Part shown: positions 9,194-17,686 of the stretch, one piece after another
Numbering within the stretch: the first letter of the stretch is position 1
Layout: the number at the start of each line of letters is the position of its first letter
Notes under the pieces: generated by a model
The model's input: only the letters and a program-made list of their open reading frames with translations
Told to the model about the DNA's origin: nothing
The model's database searches: none
Source: Sphingobium wenxiniae
GTDB lineage: Bacteria; Pseudomonadota; Alphaproteobacteria; Sphingomonadales; Sphingomonadaceae
Length of the DNA stretch: 64,000 nucleotides
Assembly (NCBI RefSeq): GCF_007830065.1
Contig: NZ_VLKK01000001.1
Location: 310,001 to 374,000 of the forward strand
Direction of reading: 5' to 3'
Made by a program: the position numbers and the translations under genes

Positions 9194-10156
9194 CTACTCC
9201 GCCGCCAGCGCCTCGAAATCGGCTTCGGCAAGGAATTTCTCCACGTCCAGCGCGGCCATGCAGCCCATGCCCGCCGCCGTCACCGCCTGCCGATAGATCT
9301 TGTCGGTGACGTCGCCCGCCGCGAACACGCCGGGGATTGCCGTGCGGGTCGTGCCCTTTTCCACCAGCAGATAACCCTCGTCCATCGGCAGCTTGCCCGC
9401 GAACAATTCGGTCGCGGGCTGGTGCCCGATGGCGACGAAGGCGCCGTCCGCCTCGATATGGCTGGTCTTGCCCGTCACCGTGTCGATCAGGTCCACGCCC
9501 ACCAGCCCTTCGGGATTGCCGCCGCCCACGAAGCGTTCGACCGTCTGGTTCCAGACGACCTTGATGTTGGGATGCGCGAACAAACGCTCCTGAAGGATTT
9601 TCTCCGCACGGAACGAATCGCGGCGATGGATCAGCGTCACGTCATGGCTGTGGTTGGTGAGGTAAAGCGCTTCCTCAACCGCCGTGTTGCCGCCGCCGAT
9701 CACCACTACCTTCTTGCCGCGATAGAAGAAGCCGTCGCAGGTGGCGCAGGCCGACACACCCTTGCCTTGCAGAAGCTGCTCGCCCTCCGCGCCCAGCCAT
9801 TTGGCCTGCGCGCCGGTACAGATCACCAGACTGTCGGCAACATAGAGCGTGCCGCTATCGCCTTTCAGGCGGAAGGGCCGCTGCGAAAGGTCGACGTCGA
9901 CGATCATGTCATAGACCATCTGCGCGCCGACATGCTCGGCCTGCGCCTGCATCTGCTCCATCAGCCACGGCCCTTGGATGACATCCTTGAAGCCGGGATA
10001 ATTCTCCACATCCGTCGTGATGGTAAGCTGTCCGCCCGGCTGCATTCCCTGCACCACGATCGGCGCCAGCCCCGCGCGCGCGCCGTAAATGGCGGCGGAG
10101 AGGCCGGCCGGGCCGGAACCGAGGATGAGCATGCGGGTGGAATGAGTTGCGGTCAT
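9194..10156 (-). CDS. trxB: Thioredoxin-disulfide reductase
   Basis: A 320-residue flavoenzyme that passes electrons from NADPH through FAD to thioredoxin in the cytoplasm. The FAD-binding GSGPAG is at residues 13-18, the redox-active CATC at 137-140 and the NADPH-binding GGGNTA at about 154-159. The C-terminal GVFAAGDVTD FAD motif is present. Length and motif order match bacterial TrxB. It lies 108 bp downstream of the Anbu operon on the same strand and converges on the carrier-protein gene. Confidence 0.95.
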   Translation of the reverse strand: MTATHSTRMLILGSGPAGLSAAIYGARAGLAPIVVQGMQPGGQLTITTDVENYPGFKDVIQGPWLMEQMQAQAEHVGAQMVYDMIVDVDLSQRPFRLKGDSGTLYVADSLVICTGAQAKWLGAEGEQLLQGKGVSACATCDGFFYRGKKVVVIGGGNTAVEEALYLTNHSHDVTLIHRRDSFRAEKILQERLFAHPNIKVVWNQTVERFVGGGNPEGLVGVDLIDTVTGKTSHIEADGAFVAIGHQPATELFAGKLPMDEGYLLVEKGTTRTAIPGVFAAGDVTDKIYRQAVTAAGMGCMAALDVEKFLAEADFEALAAE

Positions 10157-10264
10157 GATACTCTTTCGGCTGCGATTCGTTATCGGCTAGGAAATAAGCC
10201 GTGCCCGCCTTCGCGCAAGCACCGGTTGGGCATGGATTTCCCTCTGCCCCTGATAGGCGGGCAA

Positions 10265-11002
10265 TCAGCTCAGCACGTTGGGCAAGTCCTCGAACCCCTT
10301 CCGCAGGGCGGCGGACCAGCTTTGGGAGATCGTGGCGAACTGCTCGTCATCCGCCTCTATCCGGGTGCGGACGCGGAAGTCGAAGGCATCCCGCTCGATC
10401 ACGTTGAGGTCGAGCGGCATCCCCACCGACAGGTTGGAGCGCAAGGTCGAATCCATCGACACCAGCACCGCCTTCACGGCGTCCTCCAGGCTGGTTTCGC
10501 GCTGGATGATGCGATCGAGGATGGGCTTGCCATATTTATGCTCGCCAATCTGGAAGAAGGGCGTGTCCTCGGTCGCTTCGATGAAGTTTCCGGCGGAATA
10601 GACCAGATAGAGGCGCGGCTTGCCGCCCTTGCGCTGCCCCGCGATCAGGATGGAGGCGTCGGCGGCCGATCCCTGCATCTCGATCGTGCTGCGATACTGC
10701 CCCTGCATCGAGCACATGGCTTCGCCCACGATCTGCGCCACGCGATGCATGGTCGGACAGTTGAGGATGGTTTCGACGTCCGGGTCGAGCGCGGAATCCT
10801 TGATCGCGCGGCCCAGCATCGCCTTCACCCCCTGCGTGATCGATAGATTGCCCGAACACAGGAGGGCAATGGCGCGTTCGCCCGGCACGGAGTAGGTGAA
10901 GGTCTTCCGGAAGCGGGCGATATTGTCCATGCCCGCATTGGTGCGGGTGTCGGACAGCATGACCAGTCCCTGGTCGACGCGCACCGCCACACAATATGTC
11001 AT
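10265..11002 (-). CDS. Anbu, proteasome-type peptidase
   Basis: A 245-residue Ntn-hydrolase of the Anbu (ancestral beta subunit) family, related to proteasome beta subunits and HslV. It begins MTYCVAVRV, so Thr2 would be the N-terminal nucleophile after Met removal. The SDTRTNAG segment and the later LLCSGNLSITQ segment are family hallmarks. It is the last gene of a four-gene minus-strand operon with ATP-grasp, alpha-E and transglutaminase-like genes, the arrangement in which Anbu is usually found. Its substrate is not established. It has no ATPase partner in view, unlike HslV. Confidence 0.9.
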   Translation of the reverse strand: MTYCVAVRVDQGLVMLSDTRTNAGMDNIARFRKTFTYSVPGERAIALLCSGNLSITQGVKAMLGRAIKDSALDPDVETILNCPTMHRVAQIVGEAMCSMQGQYRSTIEMQGSAADASILIAGQRKGGKPRLYLVYSAGNFIEATEDTPFFQIGEHKYGKPILDRIIQRETSLEDAVKAVLVSMDSTLRSNLSVGMPLDLNVIERDAFDFRVRTRIEADDEQFATISQSWSAALRKGFEDLPNVLS

Positions 11003-11026
11003 GCCTCGCGGCTCCCGAATGCCTGC

Positions 11027-11902
11027 CTATCCCACCGGGATGGAGATCAACCGGGCGCATTGCTGCTGCTGTTGCTGCAACTGCCGTTCCTCCAGCCCTT
11101 CCTCCGCCTGCGCGATCCGGACGTCCGCGTCAATCCACATATCGCCCGCCAGCGTGACGGAACCCCGGATTGGCGCGGCGGCATCGGCATCCAGCCCGGA
11201 CGCCAGGCGCAGATAGCGTTCGGTGACGCAGACCTGATTGGACGGATCGAACCCCACCCAGCCGAGATCGGGCACGAGCGCCTCCGCCCAGCCATGGGTT
11301 TCGTGCAGCACATCACCCTCGTCCGCCAGCAGATAGCCCGACACATAGCGCGCCGGCATCCCCAGCACCCGCGCCCCGGCGATGAATATCTGGGCATGGT
11401 CCTGGCAGACGCCCGCCCCCAGCGTGAAGGCTTCGGCGGCGCTGGTGTCCGTCGATGTCACGCCGGAACGATAGCTGACCGCTTCCCTGATGGCGGCGGA
11501 CAGGGCGTGAAGCTGGTCCAGCGGCGACCCCTGCTCCGCCACCGAAAGCGCCAGCCCCCTTATCCCGTCCGAAGCGCGGGTCAGCGGCGTGTCGCGCAGG
11601 AAATAGCGGGAGTCGACCTGTCCCGTCGGCCAGCCCAGGACGCCGTGCGTCTCCTCCGTCTCCACCAGCCCTTCCGCCACGACGGTCGCATGGTCGATCT
11701 GGCCATGGCGAATCCAGACGGCTTCCTTTTCCCCATAGGCGTTAGGGTGGAAGGCCGCGACCGGCTCGTCATTCACGCTGACGCGCCATTCCAGCACCTT
11801 CTGCTGCGGCGTATCCACGGGCATCAGCTTCAATCGCATGGCAACCCGGCCCGCGGATTGGGCATAGCGATAGACGGTCTGGTGACGGATGAGCAGTTTC
11901 AT
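11027..11902 (-). CDS. Transglutaminase-like cysteine peptidase of the Anbu operon
   Basis: A 291-residue protein with an N-terminal bacterial transglutaminase-associated beta domain (residues 1-80) and a transglutaminase-like catalytic domain. The triad is visible as C166 in GVCQDHAQ, H203 in ETHGWAEA and D219 in GFDPSN. It lies between the alpha-E gene (21 bp upstream) and Anbu (24 bp downstream). It is likely a peptidase or amide-bond transferase working with the ATP-grasp. An unusual tail, QLQQQQQQ followed by ten residues, ends the protein. Confidence 0.88.
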   Translation of the reverse strand: MKLLIRHQTVYRYAQSAGRVAMRLKLMPVDTPQQKVLEWRVSVNDEPVAAFHPNAYGEKEAVWIRHGQIDHATVVAEGLVETEETHGVLGWPTGQVDSRYFLRDTPLTRASDGIRGLALSVAEQGSPLDQLHALSAAIREAVSYRSGVTSTDTSAAEAFTLGAGVCQDHAQIFIAGARVLGMPARYVSGYLLADEGDVLHETHGWAEALVPDLGWVGFDPSNQVCVTERYLRLASGLDADAAAPIRGSVTLAGDMWIDADVRIAQAEEGLEERQLQQQQQQCARLISIPVG

Positions 11903-11923
11903 GGCCGGCTCCTCCCCCCTTTC

Positions 11924-12856
11924 CTACCCGAAATAATAGGTCTGGGCGATTTCGAAGCCCAGCCTGTTGGTCATCTTGAGGCCCATCTGCACCGTTTCAT
12001 GCAGGCCCTGGCGAAAGATTTCCCCACTGTCCAGTCCCTCCACGACGCCGATCATTTCCTGAATCGTGTCATGGCAGGCTCCCCGCGAATCATGCCATCC
12101 CGCCAGCCGGTTGAGTCGATAGGCCAGTTGGTCGGCGCAAAAGGCGACGCTGCGCGGGAACAGTCGGTTGAGCATCAGGAAATCGGTGATCTGCCACGGC
12201 GTATAGGTGCCGCCATAGACATGGTGATAAGCCCGCACCCCAGACAACGCGTAGAGCACCGACGTCCATTGATAATGGTCGCGATTGCCGCCGATCACCT
12301 CGGTTTCGGGGAGCAGCACATAATATTTGACGTCCAGCAGCCGCAGCGTCATCTGCGCCCGTTCCAGCGCTCCGCCCGCGCGCAGGAAATCATGCCCGGC
12401 ATTGCGGAGCTGTCCGGCGTCGGCCGCGCCCCGGAAAGTCATCACCCGCGTCTTCACCCAGTCGATCAGCGCGGGAAGCTGCTGCCGCGCATCGGCCAGT
12501 TCATAACTGTCGAGCTTGCGCCAGCCTTCGTTGAGCGATTCCCACATGTCCTGCGTCAGCATGGTGCGCGCCGACTTCGCATTGGCGCGGGCCTTGAGCA
12601 GGCAGGACCGGATCGAGGACGGATTGTCCGGGTCCAGCATCAGATAGGATACGACATCGCTTTCGGTGACGGGCGTTCCTGCGGGGAACTGCCCCTCGCA
12701 TCCCGCCGCGCGGACGACCGAACGCCATTCGTCGCGGTGATGCGCGCCCGGCAGGATGGTCATGCGCTGCCCCATGGTCAGCAGGCGCGCGGTGGCTTCC
12801 GCCCGCTCCATGTAGCGGGCCATCCAGAAGAGATTTTCAGCGGTCCGGCTCAGCAT
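11924..12856 (-). CDS. Alpha-E domain protein (DUF403)
   Basis: A 310-residue, largely alpha-helical protein of the alpha-E family, recognised from MLSRTAENLFWMARYMERAE at its start and the ARN-type helices throughout. It always accompanies circularly permuted ATP-grasp enzymes and is thought to be a partner in a peptide-synthesis or tagging pathway; no catalytic motif is visible. It begins 4 bp after the ATP-grasp gene ends, so co-translation is likely. Confidence 0.9.
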   Translation of the reverse strand: MLSRTAENLFWMARYMERAEATARLLTMGQRMTILPGAHHRDEWRSVVRAAGCEGQFPAGTPVTESDVVSYLMLDPDNPSSIRSCLLKARANAKSARTMLTQDMWESLNEGWRKLDSYELADARQQLPALIDWVKTRVMTFRGAADAGQLRNAGHDFLRAGGALERAQMTLRLLDVKYYVLLPETEVIGGNRDHYQWTSVLYALSGVRAYHHVYGGTYTPWQITDFLMLNRLFPRSVAFCADQLAYRLNRLAGWHDSRGACHDTIQEMIGVVEGLDSGEIFRQGLHETVQMGLKMTNRLGFEIAQTYYFG

Positions 12857-12860
12857 CGCA

Positions 12861-14270
12861 TCAATCCTGTAGCACCCATGTATCCTTGACCCCGCCGCCC
12901 TGGCTGGAGTTCACGACCAGCGACCCTTCGGTCAGCGCCACGCGGGTCAGGCCGCCGGGCACCAGCCGGATCTGCTTGCCGACGAGACAGTAAGGACGGA
13001 AATCGGCATGACGCCCCACCACGCTGGCGGGTCCGAGCGTCGGCACGGTCGACAGGTCCAGCGTCGGCTGGGCAATGAATTCGCCCGGATTGGCCCTGAT
13101 CCGTTCGGCATAGGTTTCGATCTCCACCGTGGACGCCTTCGGCCCGATCAACATGCCATAGCCGCCCGACCCATGGACTTCCTTCGCCACCAATTCGTGC
13201 AGATGCTCCAGCACATAGGCGCATTCGTCGGGCTTCGAACATTGCCATGTCTGGATATTGTCGAGGATCGGCTGCTCGCCAAGGTAGAAGCGGATCATCT
13301 CCGGCACGTAGATATAGACCGCCTTGTCGTCCGCAATCCCCGCTCCGGGCGCGGAAGCCAGCGTCACCCCGCCGCTACGATAGACGTGGAAGAGGCCGGG
13401 GATGCCCAGCAGGCTGTCGGGGCGGAAGGTCAGCGGGTCGATATATTCATCGTCGATCCGGCGATAGATGACGTCCACGGCCTTGGGTCCCAGCGTGGTC
13501 TTCATCCAGACCCGGCCTTCATCCACGAACAGGTCCGCCGGCTCCACCAGCTCCACGCCCATCAGGTCGGCCAGGAAACTATGCTCATAATAGGCGCTGT
13601 TGAGCGAGCCGGGCGTCAGCACGACGACCACGGGGTCGCCCTTGCACGCGGGCGGCGCGACCTCCTTGAGGCTTTTCAGAAGCTCGGCCGGATAATCGTC
13701 GACCGGCGCGACCAGCCCTTGCCCGAACAGTTCGGGGAACATGCGCGTCATGATCTCCCGGTTTTCCAGCATGTAGGAGACGCCCGACGGCGTGCGGCAA
13801 TTATCCTCCAGCACTTCGAAGCGCGCCGGGCCGGTCCGCACGATATCGATACCGACGATATGACTATAAACCTTGCCCGGCGGCGTGAAGCCCACCATTT
13901 CCGCTAGATAGGCGCTGTTGCGATAGATGATGTCGGGCGGAATGATCCCCGCCTTCACGATCTCCCCCCGATGGTAGACGTCGAGCAGGAAGGCGTTGAG
14001 CGCCCGCGCCCGCTGCTTGATGCCCCGGTCCAGCACCCGCCATTCCTGCGCGGTGAAGATGCGGGGGAGCAGGTCGAAGGGGATCAGCCGTTCCGGGTCG
14101 CCGCCCTCGCCATAGACGGCAAAGGTGATGCCGATGCGGCGGAAGATCGCCTCGGCTTCCTCCATGCGACGATTGAGCCCGGATATCCCGGTTCGCTCCA
14201 CCCATTTCTGCACTTCGTCATAACAGGCGCGAACGGAACCATCAGGCTCAAACATTTCATGGAAGGGCAA
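12861..14270 (-). CDS. Circularly permuted ATP-grasp type 2 protein
   Basis: A 469-residue ATP-grasp ligase, first gene of the Anbu operon. I chose the TTG at 14270 (LPFHEMFEPDG) because GGGAGG sits 9 nt upstream and the family begins near FDEM; the frame stays open to a TTG at 14300. Motifs include VLEDNCRTPSGVSYMLENR, which carries metal/ATP-binding residues, and a C-terminal SQGGGVKDTWVL. These enzymes are predicted to ligate amino acids or peptides using ATP. The product in this operon is unknown. Confidence 0.88.
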   Translation of the reverse strand: MPFHEMFEPDGSVRACYDEVQKWVERTGISGLNRRMEEAEAIFRRIGITFAVYGEGGDPERLIPFDLLPRIFTAQEWRVLDRGIKQRARALNAFLLDVYHRGEIVKAGIIPPDIIYRNSAYLAEMVGFTPPGKVYSHIVGIDIVRTGPARFEVLEDNCRTPSGVSYMLENREIMTRMFPELFGQGLVAPVDDYPAELLKSLKEVAPPACKGDPVVVVLTPGSLNSAYYEHSFLADLMGVELVEPADLFVDEGRVWMKTTLGPKAVDVIYRRIDDEYIDPLTFRPDSLLGIPGLFHVYRSGGVTLASAPGAGIADDKAVYIYVPEMIRFYLGEQPILDNIQTWQCSKPDECAYVLEHLHELVAKEVHGSGGYGMLIGPKASTVEIETYAERIRANPGEFIAQPTLDLSTVPTLGPASVVGRHADFRPYCLVGKQIRLVPGGLTRVALTEGSLVVNSSQGGGVKDTWVLQD

Positions 14271-14482
14271 AGCGTCGATCCTCCCTCGGCCAAAGGCCAA
14301 TTGTGCATTGCAACATTAATGCAACGCTTGCCTGCGATTGCAAGACAAAAATGCGTAGGAACGCCGCCTTCCCGTCGGTTTCGCGCCTCCCTGACGGTGA
14401 GGGGCTGCTTCCGCCCGGAAATTCACAGAGCGCCCCGCTTTCCCGGAGGACGGATAATTTCATGGGCCGCTTCCAAACCCCG

Positions 14483-14511
14483 TTGACCCGTCCGGTCCCG
14501 CTGCGTATAGC
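14483..14511 (+). promoter_or_regulatory. Sigma-70-type promoter of tRNA-Met
   Basis: TTGACC at 14483-14488 and TATAGC at 14506-14511 are separated by 17 bp, a good match to the housekeeping consensus. Transcription would begin near 14518, about 35 bp before the mature tRNA. Confidence 0.65.
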
Positions 14512-14552
14512 GCGCCCTCACCGCGAGGCGACACGCCGCGCGAAGCCCATGG

Positions 14553-14629
14553 GGCGGAGTAGCTCAGCTGGTTAGAGCAGCGGAATCATAATCCGCGTGT
14601 CGGGGGTTCAAGTCCCTCCTCCGCTACCA
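14553..14629 (+). tRNA. tRNA-Met (CAT), elongator type
   Basis: A 77-nt cloverleaf with encoded CCA. The acceptor stem GGCGGAG pairs with CTCCGCT (one G-U). The D arm contains AGCTCAGCTGGTTAGAGC, the anticodon stem GCGGA/TCCGC encloses loop ATCATAA with anticodon CAT, and the T arm contains GGTTCAAGTCC. The G1-U72 pair and the absence of the three-GC anticodon stem argue for elongator rather than initiator tRNA. Lysidine-modified tRNA-Ile2 is possible but the body looks like elongator Met. Confidence 0.93.
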
Positions 14630-14988
14630 TTTCCCCGGCATTCGGCGAGACCCGGACGGGTAGGTTTACAACAGCCCCTGTTCCGATGCCATGCACCCGC
14701 CAGCGGTTGCTTCATCTCGTCCCACCGCCGGCCGCAGTCGCCTTTCGCTTACGATACCATCCGTCCGCAACGGATCATCTTGTTAAGTTCAGTGAAAATG
14801 AATGCCAGATTAATGGAGCAACATTCCTGCAACATGGAAAGCTATTCATTGAATTCAAGGCGTGATGCAAAATTACAACATCGTCAATATCAATATCCAT
14901 GTGATGGCGCCACCGACGCTTTACGAGCCATCATTATTACCCTTAAGGGGCACCTCGCTTTCATGGAACGATGAATGAGGTGAAGACA
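14630..14988 (+). other. Gene-free leader, AT-rich toward the OMP gene
   Basis: A 359-bp stretch between tRNA-Met and the outer-membrane protein gene. From about 14765 it becomes clearly AT-rich compared with its surroundings and probably carries the promoter and 5' leader of the OMP gene. No coding pattern or recognisable RNA element was seen. Confidence 0.5.
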
Positions 14989-15573
14989 ATGAAGAAACTT
15001 ATCGCAGCGGTCGCACTGCTTTCCGCCGGTGTTGCGGCTCCCGCCTTCGCGCAGGACGCCACGCCCTTCTCCGGACCCTATATCGGCGCCGTCGTCGGCC
15101 TCGACCACACCGATTTCGATGCCCGCACCCATGACAGCGGCCTGCTCTATGGCGGCGTGGTCGGCTATGACATCAACCTGAACGGCGCCGTGTTCGGCAT
15201 CGAGGGCGAATATGCCGATTCCAACACCAAGGATCGCGCGACCAACGTCCTGATCCCCGGCGACAGCGCTTCGCTGAAGACCGGCCGCGATCTCTATGCA
15301 GGCGTCCGCATCGGCGGCGAAGTCGCCAACAACATCATGCTCTATGCGAAGGGCGGCTACACCAACGCCCGCGTCAAGGCGACCTATGACGATGGCGTCG
15401 ACATTGCACGCTTCAGCAAGAATCTGGACGGCTATCGCCTGGGTGCCGGTGTGGAAACCACCTACAACGGCTTCACCGCGCGCGCCGAGTATCGCTATTC
15501 GAGCTATGAGCATATCGTGGGCGTAAAGCCGGAACGCCATCAGGCGGCGCTGATCCTCGGCTATCGCTTCTGA
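14989..15573 (+). CDS. Small outer-membrane beta-barrel porin-family protein
   Basis: A 194-residue secreted protein. Translation most likely starts at MKKLIAAV (14989), preceded by GAGGTGA; an in-frame ATG six codons upstream has no clear site. The signal peptide ends PAFAQ at about residue 22. The mature part shows the glycine/aromatic strand pattern of OmpA/Opa-type eight-strand barrels (PF13505-like), with RAEYRYSSYEH near the end and a C-terminal LGYRF. It is monocistronic, with an AT-rich leader and a strong terminator. Function beyond an envelope role is unknown. Confidence 0.85.
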   Translation: MKKLIAAVALLSAGVAAPAFAQDATPFSGPYIGAVVGLDHTDFDARTHDSGLLYGGVVGYDINLNGAVFGIEGEYADSNTKDRATNVLIPGDSASLKTGRDLYAGVRIGGEVANNIMLYAKGGYTNARVKATYDDGVDIARFSKNLDGYRLGAGVETTYNGFTARAEYRYSSYEHIVGVKPERHQAALILGYRF

Positions 15574-15600
15574 TCGACCGGCTATCGCAAGACAATGTTG

Positions 15601-15633
15601 CAAGCCCCGCCATCGTGCGGGGCTTGTTTCATT
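15601..15633 (+). terminator. Intrinsic terminator of the OMP gene
   Basis: A perfect 10-bp stem, CAAGCCCCGC (15601-15610) with GCGGGGCTTG (15617-15626), closed by a 6-nt loop and followed by TTTCATTT. It sits 27 bp after the OMP stop codon. Confidence 0.8.
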
Positions 15634-16807
15634 TCACCGCCGTTCTTGCCGCCGCGCGCAGTTCGGCGCGGATCGGATAGGTGCTGGACGGCAGATGCTG
15701 GGTCATGAGGATGCCGATCATCCGCAGGACCGGATCGACGAAGAACCAGGTCGAGAAAATTCCGCCCCAGCTATAGTCCTGCGTCTCCAACCCCATGGCG
15801 AGACCGAGGCCGAAGCCGACTCCGGCATAGTCCACCTCGCTGAACATGCCCGTCGACATGCTTGCAAGGTCGCGGCCGTCCGGCAAATGATTGGCCCGCA
15901 TCGCCTTCACCGTCTCCGCTCGCAGCAGCCTGACCCCGTCCAGTTCCCCGCCGCGCAGCAGCATCCGCGCAAAGCGATGATAATCCGCCGTGGAGGACAC
16001 CAGCCCGCCGCCGCCCGACCGGAAGCGCAGCGGACGGCTCCAACTGCTCCGCGCCCCTCGATCGCTGAGCGCAAGACCGTCTTCCGTAAATCGCCATGCA
16101 TCGGTCAGACGATCCACGCGATCGGCGGGCACGGTGAAAAAGCTGTCCGGCATTCCCAGCGGATCGAATATCCGGGCATGAAACAGGCTTTCCAGGTCCA
16201 TGCCCGTCAGCCGCTCGACCGCCACGCCCAGCACATCGGTCGAAATCGAATAATTCCAGCTTTCCCCCGGCGAGAATTCCAGCGGGATATCCGCCACCGC
16301 GGCGATGAAGTCGTCGGGCGTTCGCTTCTGCTGGAACTCATCCAGGCCCAGCGCCCGATAGCGCGCGTCGATGGGCGTCCGCCGCTGCAATCCGTAGGTA
16401 AGGCCGGATGTATGGCGCAGCAGGTCGATCATCCGCATCGGCCTTTTAAGGGCGCACCCTTCCAGCCCCACCCGCAACCGGGCGAATTCGGGGATCACGT
16501 CCGTCACCGGATCGTCCAGCCGGACAAGCCCCTGCTCCACCAGCATCATGAAGGCGACCGCCGTCACCGGCTTCGTCATGGAAGCGATGCGGAACAGCGC
16601 ATCATCCCGCAGCATTTCGCCAGTCTCTCTCGCCTGCCCCAGGCTCACCGACAGGACGGTGCGCTCATCCCGCGAGAGGAGTAGTTGCAGGTGCGGCAAT
16701 TTCCCGCTCGCCACATAGGTCCGGTCAAGACGATCCACCAGGGCATCGATCCGGTCCGCGTCCATCCCCACGTCCCGCGCCGCGTCCCGTTCGGCAAACC
16801 CTGTCAT
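15629..16807 (-). CDS. Serine hydrolase, class C beta-lactamase/esterase family
   Basis: A 392-residue penicillin-recognising fold protein. The nucleophile motif is S76-M-T-K79, and the tyrosine element is Y186 in WNYSISTDVLG, the form seen in EstB-like esterases rather than true AmpC. No signal peptide is evident, so it is likely cytoplasmic. It converges on the OMP gene. Substrate could be an ester or beta-lactone; no evidence of antibiotic hydrolysis. Confidence 0.85.
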   Translation of the reverse strand: MTGFAERDAARDVGMDADRIDALVDRLDRTYVASGKLPHLQLLLSRDERTVLSVSLGQARETGEMLRDDALFRIASMTKPVTAVAFMMLVEQGLVRLDDPVTDVIPEFARLRVGLEGCALKRPMRMIDLLRHTSGLTYGLQRRTPIDARYRALGLDEFQQKRTPDDFIAAVADIPLEFSPGESWNYSISTDVLGVAVERLTGMDLESLFHARIFDPLGMPDSFFTVPADRVDRLTDAWRFTEDGLALSDRGARSSWSRPLRFRSGGGGLVSSTADYHRFARMLLRGGELDGVRLLRAETVKAMRANHLPDGRDLASMSTGMFSEVDYAGVGFGLGLAMGLETQDYSWGGIFSTWFFVDPVLRMIGILMTQHLPSSTYPIRAELRAAARTAVK

Positions 16808-16882
16808 ATGCGTCCCGCCATATCCCCGCCGCTAAAGCATTTTTCAGACGGCTGTCTATGGCAAGAAGCGGGCATTCAACTT

Positions 16883-17023
16883 CGTCATCCCAGCTTTCGT
16901 TGGGATGATGGAAGAAAGAGGACGTGCATAACTTCCGAAAACCACCCCAATCCGCCATTGAACGCGGATTTGCCACTACCCAATCCCCAAACAAAATGGG
17001 GGCCGGCATCGCTGCCGGTCCCC
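16883..17023 (-). repeat. Intergenic hairpin repeat, copy A
   Basis: Three successive palindromes: TCATCCCA/TGGGATGA (16885-16908), AATCCGC/GCGGATT (16949-16970) and an 11-bp stem with one G-U centred on CCGGCA/TGCCGG (16998-17023). Read on the minus strand, GGCGGATTGGGGTGG, an 18-nt spacer and GTCCTCTTTCTTCC resemble copy B at 34501-34583 (12/15 and 13/14 identities with a 16-nt spacer there). Confidence 0.55.
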
Positions 17024-17422
17024 ACTTCCGTCGGAGCGCATGATACGCATTTTCCTGGCGAAAAATGCAATCGTCGGCTTCGGCGTGACCGATGCGTTCG
17101 CCTTTGAAAGACATCCACACCGCATAGCGCTGGCTTCAGACTGCCGTCCTGTTCCTTCGCTAAACTTCCCGTTGGCTATGCCCGGCGTTCACTTTCGCGC
17201 GCACTCGGCATTTCCTTCAAGGAAGCCGCCCGGCCTTCTTCTCGATCCTTGCAGATCTCGCTTCAGGACGAACTTCCGAAATGACTTGCAAGCCTCTGAT
17301 TTCTCAGGCCTTGCCGGTCAGGATTTCTCCGCACCTTCCCATCTCGGCAAGGAAATCGTCTCATGGGAGGCGAGTCGAACAAAGCGAATTTTACCGATAT
17401 TTGCCTCCCGCGATTCAAAAGC

Positions 17423-17441
17423 TGTGGATGAATGTGGATAA
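17423..17441 (-). promoter_or_regulatory. Tandem DnaA-box-like sites
   Basis: TGTGGATGA (17423-17431) and TGTGGATAA (17433-17441) are complements of TCATCCACA and TTATCCACA; the second matches the DnaA consensus perfectly and the first has one change. They are 10 bp apart in the same orientation and are followed by AT-rich sequence to about 17475. Confidence 0.45.
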
Positions 17442-17686
17442 CTTCAATTATATTTGTAATATCAATTCGTTACGTCTGACCCCATGAAACTGCTTCCCAT
17501 CCTGCCTGATCGAAAATTGCGATCAGTCCCGGCCTGCCGCCCCCTCTTCCGTTCATCGCATCCGTTCTTCCTTTCATCGGAAAATTTAATCCCACCGGAA
17601 CAATGATTTGCACCGTTGCCGCACGTTCATGCAGCCATGCTAGGACTGGGCGGGTTGAACCGGCAAAAGTTTCGGAGGAGATAATC

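Larger units (their letters stand above)
16808..17686. other. 879-bp gene-free interval with hairpins and DnaA-like boxes
   Basis: The largest gene-free gap in the window. The left part holds three hairpins (16885-17023), described separately. The middle has no coding signature I trust, although frames of up to 133 codons exist. At 17423-17441 two DnaA-box-like sites lie in tandem before an AT-rich tract up to about 17475. The right end leads to the glycine-zipper gene. Confidence 0.6.

Noticed and set aside
11060..12889. Plus-strand frame of 609 codons
   Set aside because: Antisense to the transglutaminase-like and alpha-E genes, which have strong family signatures.
14597..14974. 125-codon frame after tRNA-Met
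   Set aside because: It begins inside the tRNA and has no coding signature.
17040..17441. 133-codon plus-strand frame in the large gap
   Set aside because: No ribosome site, no domain or signal peptide, and it runs through the AT-rich and DnaA-box zone.
17600..17640. EcfG-type general stress promoter (GGAAC...CGTT)
   Set aside because: GGAAC and CGTT occur but with spacings of about 12 or 22 nt, not the 16-17 nt required.
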